Assembly: GCF_009725235.1 (NCBI RefSeq)
Contig: NZ_WJFC01000285.1
Location: 1-13,576, forward strand
Source: Scytonema sp. UIC 10036
Lineage (GTDB): Bacteria > Cyanobacteriota > Cyanobacteriia > Cyanobacteriales > Nostocaceae
DNA: 13,576 nt
Reading direction: 5' to 3'
The notes beneath the pieces are model-generated. The model had not been told where the DNA came from, ran no database searches, and saw only the letters and a list, made by a program, of their open reading frames with translations. This document shows positions 1 to 4,567 of this stretch, piece after piece (position 1 is the first letter of the stretch; every line of letters starts with the position of its first letter). The position numbers and the translations under genes are program-made.

Positions 1-35
1 ATTGCTAATTGCTAATTGCTAATTGCTAATTGTTA
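1..35. repeat. Heptamer tandem array ATTGCTA (5 units)
   Basis: Four exact ATTGCTA units are followed by one variant (ATTGTTA). The array starts at the window edge, so its full length is unknown. On the other strand the unit is a rotation of TTAGCAA. This is a short tandemly repeated repetitive (STRR) sequence of the kind known from heterocystous cyanobacteria. Confidence 0.9.
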
Positions 36-40
36 GTTCT

Positions 41-130
41 TAGCCATTAGCCATTAGCCATTAGCCATTAGCCATTATCCATTAGCCATTAGCCATTAGC
101 CATTAGCCATTAGCCATTAGCCATTAGCCA
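41..130. repeat. Heptamer tandem array TAGCCAT (about 12.9 units)
   Basis: Twelve units of TAGCCAT plus six bases of a thirteenth are visible; one unit (76-82) reads TATCCAT. The array overlaps the 3' end of the minus-strand DUF3370 gene: its stop codon (117-119) and the codons just before it are repeat sequence. It is separated from the ATTGCTA array by five bases. Confidence 0.93.
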
Positions 131-1487
131 CTGTCAAAACTTGTGGGGGAGTGGCGTCTGGGGGATAAAGAAAATCAACTTCAACCAATCTTTTCTCTCC
201 TCCCTTCATATTCAGTACCACCAAAGGTTCTCCCTGTTGTCCGCGTCGTTGCACCAAATGCACGTACTTGGTTTGAGGCAACCCAGCATCATCTTGATAG
301 CGAACTCGCACTGAGCCACGGAAGAAGACTTGCGGGGAAGCTGAATTCAAAAAGCGCAGCCCCGATTTAGTTAACTTATCTTCTTTAATTGGTGTTTGCA
401 TTGAGACGGTGACTGTTTGCTGGTTTTGAGTGTTGTTGTATAACGGCAAAGTTAAGCTGTATTGCACCCCATAGTTTCCATGGGCGCGATAAGCGGTGTC
501 AGGATAGCGTACCAACATGGGAGCACTTTGTATTTGCTCGGTACCCAATGTACCGCGATCTAAAGTACTCAGTCCATAGGAAAAAGCTTGTCCGGGACTG
601 GGGATGGTAAGATATGTTTTTTCAGGGTTATCTACAAGTAAACCTTTCCATTCCGAACCTAAAGCAACTCCAGCAACGCGCCCGTAAATTATCGGTTTGC
701 TTGTCTGTTCTAAAGGAGTGGGGGTTTTGTCACGAGGACTGGATAATTCACTATTATTTAATAGATATTGCCACTCTTCTACAGTAGGAGGACGTTCGCT
801 ACCATCAGGATTTGTTGGCGCAAACATTGCCAGACTGGCTGCATAGACTGTGCCACTACTCCACACCCGCATATATGTAGACCGACCATTTAAAGGTGGT
901 GTGAGTTCTTTTACGGGAATTGGTACATTAAGTAACATTTGGCTTTCCCCCGGTGGAATAATGATTTGAGCCGGGAAGGTTTCTTGCCTTTGTCCCCGAA
1001 GAACTTGATTTGTTACGCGATCGCCTGGTCCTGCAAAGGTATTGCTCAAAATATTATCACTCTGATATGGCAGATCGACAAAGGGTGCTTCTGGTTGGCT
1101 GAGATAAGTAGCGGCTTGCAAGATATTTACTGTTACTGGTTGAGTACTGGGGTTATGTAGGATAATTCCCAAATATAGCGATCGCAAATCTTCGGGAGTT
1201 GGTGCTTCAGCTACGTGGTGAGCAAAAACATCAAATCGACCTTTAAAAGGAAAATTTAAATGTGCTGTGGGAACTTTTTTCCCTTCTGATGGAAAAGTTG
1301 AGAGCAAAATCCCTTCTTTCAAAACCTTTTCTGGGCTGTTACTATTGAACACTGGCACCTCATCTAATTTGCCTGGTAGCGGGCGGACTTGTTGCTTTTG
1401 CACAATTTCTTCAGGAGGTGCGGGTGGGGGAACGATTGGGGAAGGTGTTATTTGTGCGATGGGAAGAATGAGTAAGAATGGAAACAT
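117..1487 (-). CDS. DUF3370 domain protein, probably exported
   Basis: This 456-residue protein resembles the cyanobacterial DUF3370 family, whose function is unknown. The N-terminus is a short hydrophobic stretch (about residues 1-14) followed by a proline-rich segment (about 15-26), which fits a signal peptide or anchor and a periplasmic or outer-membrane location. The rest looks like a beta-rich globular domain with no recognisable catalytic motif. The ATG at 1487 is the only plausible start, because an in-frame TAG lies seven codons upstream with no other start between. No clear Shine-Dalgarno is seen. It lies 40 bp downstream of the peptidase C15-like gene on the same strand and may be cotranscribed with it. 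The last codons (Ala-Asn-Gly-stop) are read from the TAGCCAT repeat, so the natural C-terminus may have been altered. The family call rests on overall resemblance. Confidence 0.85.
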   Translation of the reverse strand: MFPFLLILPIAQITPSPIVPPPAPPEEIVQKQQVRPLPGKLDEVPVFNSNSPEKVLKEGILLSTFPSEGKKVPTAHLNFPFKGRFDVFAHHVAEAPTPEDLRSLYLGIILHNPSTQPVTVNILQAATYLSQPEAPFVDLPYQSDNILSNTFAGPGDRVTNQVLRGQRQETFPAQIIIPPGESQMLLNVPIPVKELTPPLNGRSTYMRVWSSGTVYAASLAMFAPTNPDGSERPPTVEEWQYLLNNSELSSPRDKTPTPLEQTSKPIIYGRVAGVALGSEWKGLLVDNPEKTYLTIPSPGQAFSYGLSTLDRGTLGTEQIQSAPMLVRYPDTAYRAHGNYGVQYSLTLPLYNNTQNQQTVTVSMQTPIKEDKLTKSGLRFLNSASPQVFFRGSVRVRYQDDAGLPQTKYVHLVQRRGQQGEPLVVLNMKGGEKRLVEVDFLYPPDATPPQVLTVANG

Positions 1488-1527
1488 ATACCGATATATT
1501 TTTTTCTACTTTGAGACGCAATTATCT

Positions 1528-2040
1528 TTACAAAAGTGCCAATTTGTGAATCATCAGCAAAAAATCCTCCAAGATTGAGGGGAAGTTTTCTTCAGTCAAA
1601 ATAGGAACGTGAACAAAGATGCAAGGGGTTTTGAGTTCCTGGAGGCGCAGTTCATCTAAAACAGAATAGTACAAACCTTCACAGACAAATTTTCCACAGT
1701 CATGGCTGATCTCAACATTCGGGAAGCCCACCACTAATTTTTCTAAATCAACCGTTGTCAGCAACTTACTTTCTCCACAGACAGCACCTACTTCCACACT
1801 TAATAGCGTCCGTTTTTCAGCCATGCCACAGCAAATGATGCTGTCTGGCTGAAGTTCGCGGATCTTTTCTAGGACTCGAAAACTGGCTTGCTCAACATCT
1901 ACAGGTAACTGTCGCAACAGTGTCAACTCATAAGGCAAGGAATTGAGTCGGGCAACTTCTGTCAATAGATCATCAGAAGAATTTGATTTTTGATGGGGTA
2001 ACCAAGTTTGAAAAGAAGTTAATAAAAACCTTTTCTGCAT
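1528..2040 (-). CDS. Peptidase C15 (pyroglutamyl peptidase I)-like protein
   Basis: This 170-residue protein resembles pyroglutamyl peptidase I, a cytoplasmic cysteine peptidase that removes N-terminal pyroglutamate. The three catalytic positions can be placed: Glu83 in LLSVEVGA, Cys120 in CGKFVCEG and His144 in IFVHVP. The Cys-His spacing of 24 equals that of characterised enzymes (Cys144 and His168). The Glu-Cys spacing is only 37 instead of about 63, and the protein is roughly 45 residues shorter than usual, so part of the central region is missing. Activity on pyroglutamyl substrates is therefore uncertain, although the triad is kept. The ATG at 2040 faces hisH across 58 bp. The DUF3370 gene follows 40 bp downstream, suggesting a two-gene unit. 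Confidence 0.8.
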   Translation of the reverse strand: MQKRFLLTSFQTWLPHQKSNSSDDLLTEVARLNSLPYELTLLRQLPVDVEQASFRVLEKIRELQPDSIICCGMAEKRTLLSVEVGAVCGESKLLTTVDLEKLVVGFPNVEISHDCGKFVCEGLYYSVLDELRLQELKTPCIFVHVPILTEENFPSILEDFLLMIHKLALL

Positions 2041-2098
2041 AAGAATTATTATTTAGAATATAAGTACCCTCCATAATAAATTAGCAGGGAGCAGGTAA
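2041..2098. promoter_or_regulatory. Divergent promoter spacer (C15-like gene / hisH), with hisH RBS
   Basis: This 58-bp AT-rich spacer must carry the start signals for both divergent genes. AGGGAG at 2086-2091 lies seven bases before the hisH ATG and is a good Shine-Dalgarno, fixing that start. On the minus strand TATATT is a possible -10 for the C15-like gene, but no convincing -35 is seen. Confidence 0.4.
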
Positions 2099-2734
2099 AT
2101 GGCGTTGATTGCAGTCGTAGACTACGACATGGGAAATTTGCACTCGGTTTGCAAAGGATTAGAAAAAGCTGGCGCAACTCCAAGGATTACTGATTCGGCA
2201 AAAGAATTAGAAAAAGCAGATGCTATCGTTTTGCCGGGAGTGGGTTCCTTCGATCCAGCTGTAAAACAGCTGCGCTCGCTTGATTTGGAAAAACCCATAA
2301 AAGAAGCAATTGATTCTGGTAAACCTTTTTTAGGTATTTGTTTAGGTTTGCAAATTCTTTTTGAATCAAGTGCAGAAGGAGTTGAACCGGGACTGGGAAT
2401 TATTAAAGGAATAGTACGGCGATTTGTTCCTGAACCAGGTATCACAATTCCCCATATGGGTTGGAATCAACTCGAACTGACTCACCCAAAAACAACATTG
2501 TGGGAATATCTCCCGCAAAATCCATGGGTATATTTTGTCCATTCCTATTATGTAGAGCCAACTGATTCCCAGGTTTGTGCCGCAACTGTCACTCATGGTA
2601 GTCAAACTGTCACAGCTGCGATCGCCCGTGACAACGTTATGGCAGTGCAATTCCATCCGGAAAAATCTTCTAACATTGGATTGCAAATCCTCTCTAATTT
2701 TGTCTCTCAAGTTTGGACACAAGTTGCGGCATAA
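2099..2734 (+). CDS. hisH: Imidazole glycerol phosphate synthase, glutaminase subunit HisH
   Basis: HisH hydrolyses glutamine and channels ammonia to HisF, which forms imidazole glycerol phosphate and AICAR in histidine biosynthesis. It is a cytoplasmic class I glutamine amidotransferase. The 211 residues are full length. The N-terminal VVDYDMGNLHSV is typical; the oxyanion strand is PGVGSF (46-51); the nucleophile is Cys81 in GICLGLQ; His186 and Glu188 in QFHPEKS complete the triad. PHMGWN (118-123) and YFVHSYY (145-151) are HisH signatures. A Shine-Dalgarno seven bases upstream supports the ATG. No hisF is in the window, as is common where histidine genes are dispersed. The gene is 78 bp before rsmD on the same strand, separated by a repeat-rich spacer. 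Confidence 0.97.
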   Translation: MALIAVVDYDMGNLHSVCKGLEKAGATPRITDSAKELEKADAIVLPGVGSFDPAVKQLRSLDLEKPIKEAIDSGKPFLGICLGLQILFESSAEGVEPGLGIIKGIVRRFVPEPGITIPHMGWNQLELTHPKTTLWEYLPQNPWVYFVHSYYVEPTDSQVCAATVTHGSQTVTAAIARDNVMAVQFHPEKSSNIGLQILSNFVSQVWTQVAA

Positions 2735-2750
2735 TAGAATTCTGTACGAG

Positions 2751-2815
2751 TGTCCTTTGTCATTTGTCCTTTGTCAAATGACCAATGACCAATGACCAAT
2801 GACCGTTGACAAATG
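2751..2815. repeat. Short repeats and hairpin between hisH and rsmD
   Basis: TGTCCTTTGTCATT-type repeats are followed by four AATGACC heptamers (2778-2804 region). GTCATTTG (2759-2766) and CAAATGAC (2775-2782) form a perfect 8-bp inverted repeat with an 8-base loop, which could end the hisH transcript. The repeat-like sequence continues to the rsmD ATG (2813-2815), where GACAAATGA echoes the upstream CAAATGA. Confidence 0.8.
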
Positions 2816-3364
2816 AGCTTGAGAATTTATGGTAATCGTCCCTTAAAAACATTGCCAGGGAGGGAAACCAGACCCACCAGTGCGCGAGTGCGGGAGGCAG
2901 TGTTTAACATTTGGCAGGGAACGATAGATGGTTGTAGCTGGTTGGATTTGTGTGCTGGAACTGGGTCAATGGGCGCAGAAGCTTTGTGCAGGGGAGCCAG
3001 TTTAGTTACAGGGATTGAAAAATCCAGCCGTGCGTGTGCGATAATTCAAGAAAATTGGCAACACCTAGCCAACGCAGAACAAAAATTTCAAGTGCTGCGA
3101 GGGGATGCCGTGCAGATGTTGCCAAAACTCTCAGGGCAACAATTTGACAGAATTTATTTCGATCCACCTTATGCTAGCGGATTATATCAGCCAGTATTAG
3201 AAGTCTTAGCTTACCATCATCTCTTAGATACGGACGGCGAAATAGCACTGGAACATAGCCCCCAAGATTGGACACCGCCCATCATATCTTCTTGGGAAAT
3301 CTGCCGTGAGAAGGTCTACGGCAATACGGCTTTGACATTTTATCGAGTAGGGGGTAGGGAGTAG
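2813..3364 (+). CDS. rsmD: 16S rRNA (guanine966-N2)-methyltransferase RsmD
   Basis: RsmD methylates N2 of G966 in 16S rRNA using S-adenosylmethionine, during 30S assembly in the cytoplasm. The 183 residues match the usual length. The N-terminal MSLRIYGNRPLKTLPG followed by RPTSARVREAVFNIW (20-34) is characteristic of the family. SAM-binding motif I is LDLCAGTGSMG (44-54) and the catalytic DPPY is at 117-120. The ATG at 2813 matches the expected N-terminus but has no Shine-Dalgarno, because the upstream sequence is tandem repeat. The last codons (Val-Gly-Gly-Arg-Glu-stop) fall inside a GTAGGGGGTAGGGA tandem repeat. The gene converges on petG across a long hairpin. Confidence 0.95.
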   Translation: MSLRIYGNRPLKTLPGRETRPTSARVREAVFNIWQGTIDGCSWLDLCAGTGSMGAEALCRGASLVTGIEKSSRACAIIQENWQHLANAEQKFQVLRGDAVQMLPKLSGQQFDRIYFDPPYASGLYQPVLEVLAYHHLLDTDGEIALEHSPQDWTPPIISSWEICREKVYGNTALTFYRVGGRE

Positions 3365-3388
3365 GGGGTAGGGAGTAGGGGAATAGGA
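3347..3388. repeat. 14-bp tandem repeat GTAGGGGGTAGGGA at the rsmD end
   Basis: Two exact 14-bp units (3347-3360 and 3361-3374) are followed by a degenerate third (3375-3388). Each unit is a pair of related heptamers. The rsmD stop TAG (3362-3364) lies inside the second unit. The array also forms the left arm of the hairpin at 3357-3421. Confidence 0.9.
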
Positions 3389-3421
3389 TTTACTACTCAC
3401 TACTCCCTACTCCCCACTCCC
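3357..3421. terminator. Long imperfect hairpin between convergent rsmD and petG
   Basis: The arms 3357-3380 and 3398-3421 are complementary at 21 of 24 positions, and one mismatch is a G-U wobble in RNA. The loop is 17 bases. The hairpin fills almost the whole space between the stop of rsmD (3364) and the stop of petG (3426). It could act as a two-way terminator or mRNA 3'-end stabiliser. There is no U-run, so classical intrinsic termination is not certain. Confidence 0.55.
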
Positions 3422-3425
3422 ACAA

Positions 3426-3537
3426 TTACAGACCGAGCTGATTGCCACGCTTGTACTGCTCGTAAGCTTTATAAAACAATCCGCCGAGGGTTACGAAGAT
3501 TAGACCCAGTACGATGCCGTCAAGCAGGGTTCAACAC
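3426..3537 (-). pseudogene. petG: Cytochrome b6f subunit PetG, frameshifted as read
   Basis: PetG is a 37-residue single-span subunit of the thylakoid cytochrome b6f complex. On the minus strand an ideal Shine-Dalgarno (AAGGAG, 3545-3550) lies seven bases before GTG at 3535-3537. From about codon 5 the sequence reads [19 protein letters not shown], then [14 protein letters not shown] and a TAA, a clear PetG. The GTG frame and this frame do not match: the GTG frame stops after five codons. The expected opening Met-Val-Glu-Pro-Leu-Leu needs one more G after GTG and one more C in the CCC run. Restoring both gives exactly 37 residues. Either petG is broken here, with another copy elsewhere, or two homopolymer bases were lost in sequencing or assembly. 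Too short for most ORF finders. Confidence 0.85.
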
Positions 3538-3741
3538 GTTAGATCTCCTTTATGCAACAAATTAGTTCCCGCTCCTCATTCTACCAAATTCAGCAACACC
3601 TCTTTCACCTTTTCATGCCCAATCCTACCCCTATCCCCTACTCCCAATTCCCAATCTGTGCTTTCAAACACAATTAATTGCATATTAATCAAGAACTTTT
3701 AAGCTATGTGTATGAAATAAAATTTTTTTGTACACTTTGAC
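3538..3741. promoter_or_regulatory. Divergent spacer petG / cytochrome gene
   Basis: The 204-bp spacer holds the petG ribosome-binding site (3545-3550, minus strand), a CCCCTA/TTCCCAA-rich degenerate repeat tract (about 3622-3656) and an AT-rich stretch (about 3670-3730) before the cytochrome start. No promoter boxes stand out clearly. Confidence 0.4.
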
Positions 3742-4131
3742 TTGAACAGCAAACTTTTGGATAACCAGATCCCCAAACCTAAAATTCTGATTCAGCGCAT
3801 CGCACTAATGGCTCTGGCGGTCGTGCTAACAGTCCTTTTGGGCATTTTTGCTGTTTATGCAACTAGCCCTTCAGATCCTTATGACAAAGCTGTTCTAGCG
3901 CTTAAAGGTGACCCAGTACAAGGACATGCCATCTTTCAAATCAACTGTGCTGGTTGTCATGGTTGGCAAGCAGATGGAAGTGTTGGACCGAGCTTGCAGG
4001 GGGTCTCTAAACGCAAATCGCCCTATGGTCTCATACACCAAGTGACAAGTGGTGAAACGCCACCTATGCCAAAATTTCAGCCCAGCCCTCAAGCCATGGC
4101 AGATCTTTTGACTTATTTGGAATCTCTGTAA
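3742..4131 (+). CDS. cytM: Membrane-anchored c-type cytochrome, probably cytochrome cM
   Basis: This 129-residue class I cytochrome c carries electrons on the periplasmic or lumenal side of a membrane. One transmembrane or uncleaved signal segment is at about residues 20-40. The haem-binding motif is CAGCH (69-73), and the sixth ligand is probably Met109 in PPMPKF. Size, a single anchor and a small haem domain fit CytM, a cyanobacterial cytochrome linked to regulation of photosynthesis and respiration; cytochrome c6 would have a cleaved signal and a shorter mature form. The TTG at 3742 is chosen because no ATG or GTG precedes the hydrophobic segment; a second TTG at 3757 is an equal alternative, and neither has a Shine-Dalgarno. 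It diverges from petG, an electron-transport neighbour. The class is certain, the name less so. Confidence 0.8.
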   Translation: MNSKLLDNQIPKPKILIQRIALMALAVVLTVLLGIFAVYATSPSDPYDKAVLALKGDPVQGHAIFQINCAGCHGWQADGSVGPSLQGVSKRKSPYGLIHQVTSGETPPMPKFQPSPQAMADLLTYLESL

Positions 4132-4159
4132 AGAAATTTTACATAAGTCCTGTAGAAAG

Positions 4160-4342
4160 TTATTGTTCTTGTGCTTCTGAATCAGATAAAAAAGAAGACT
4201 CGATCGCAGCGTTTGTTATTGAGTCTTCAAATTTTTCAGTCTCAGAATATTTTGTTGGATTTGAGCTACAACAACCATCTGTCCACTTCTCACCAGGTTT
4301 GCGATCGCACTTTTTTACTTGTGACTTGCTACTTATATACAT
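4160..4342 (-). CDS. Possible small hydrophilic protein with a Cys-Cys motif
   Basis: I do not recognise this 60-residue reading frame. The protein is hydrophilic, with a basic N-terminal third that includes KKCDRKPGEKWTDGCCSSN (three cysteines, at about residues 12, 24 and 25) and an acidic serine- and glutamate-rich C-terminal half. There is no membrane segment. Support for it being a gene is a good promoter-like sequence: TATAAT on the minus strand at 4372-4377, 29 bases before the ATG, with a TTACCG repeat 17 bases upstream of it. Against it are its short length, the lack of a Shine-Dalgarno and a similarly long open frame on the opposite strand. It converges on the cytochrome gene with a 28-bp gap. 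Confidence 0.35.
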   Translation of the reverse strand: MYISSKSQVKKCDRKPGEKWTDGCCSSNPTKYSETEKFEDSITNAAIESSFLSDSEAQEQ

Positions 4343-4371
4343 GTTTTAGTTAGTTGAACGCTACATATAGG

Positions 4372-4417
4372 ATTATACCACTTGTGGCATTTTACGGTAA
4401 ATGGCGGTAAAGTTCGG
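4372..4417 (-). promoter_or_regulatory. Promoter with 10-bp-phased TTACCG direct repeat (HLR1-like)
   Basis: Reading the minus strand, TTACCG (4405-4410), four bases, TTACCG (4395-4400), 17 bases, then a perfect TATAAT (4372-4377). The second hexamer takes the -35 position. A palindrome CCACAAGTGG (4379-4388) lies between. The architecture resembles HLR1, the direct-repeat site of the cyanobacterial response regulator RpaB, with TTACC in place of TTACA. It points at the 60-residue frame 4160-4342. Confidence 0.5.
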
Positions 4418-4431
4418 GAGAGAAAATAGCG

Positions 4432-4466
4432 GGCAGAAGGCAGAGGGTAGAAGGTGGGAGGCAGAG
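4432..4466. repeat. Degenerate heptamer array GGCAGAR (5 units)
   Basis: Five successive heptamers read GGCAGAA, GGCAGAG, GGTAGAA, GGTGGGA and GGCAGAG. The complement (CTCTGCC) occurs twice in tandem at 8217-8230, so this is a recurring repeat family in the window. Confidence 0.75.
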
Positions 4467-4532
4467 CCTCGTAGGCTGCATTCCCAGGCTCCGCCTGGGA
4501 ACGAGAGGAGGTGGAGGCTGGGAACGAGAGGA
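4458..4532. repeat. Palindromic repeat element downstream of the NACHT gene
   Basis: GAGGC-AGA-GCCTC (4458-4470) is followed by TTCCCAGGC-TCC-GCCTGGGAA (4481-4501) and then CGAGAGG; a partial second copy, GGCTGGGAACGAGAGGA, is at 4516-4532. I recall this palindrome (TTCCCAGGC...GCCTGGGAACGAG) as a dispersed repeat in many cyanobacterial genomes. As the NACHT gene ends at 4545 on the minus strand, the hairpins are placed to act as its transcription terminator. Confidence 0.75.
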
Positions 4533-4542
4533 AACTCCTCTT

Positions 4543-4567
4543 CCCTAACCCCTAACCCCTAACCCCT
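4543..4567. repeat. Heptamer tandem array CCCTAAC (3.6 units)
   Basis: Three exact CCCTAAC units plus CCCT. On the coding strand of the NACHT gene the unit reads TTAGGGG. It encodes the last six residues (GLGVRG) and the TAG stop of that gene. Confidence 0.9.

Noticed and set aside
1267..1578. 103-residue plus-strand frame and other frames inside the DUF3370 gene
   Set aside because: These are antisense shadows of a clear coding gene, with no start signals.
3514..3702. 62-residue plus-strand reading frame
   Set aside because: It overlaps petG antisense and a low-complexity repeat tract; the PetG match on the other strand is clear.
4171..4353. 60-residue plus-strand reading frame opposite the small Cys protein
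   Set aside because: There is no promoter or ribosome-binding site in the right place, and the composition looks like the antisense of the other frame. I could not exclude it completely.
4543..4567. CCCTAAC repeat resembles a eukaryotic telomere repeat
   Set aside because: It has only 3.6 units, lies inside a bacterial gene end, and fits the other heptamer arrays of the window.
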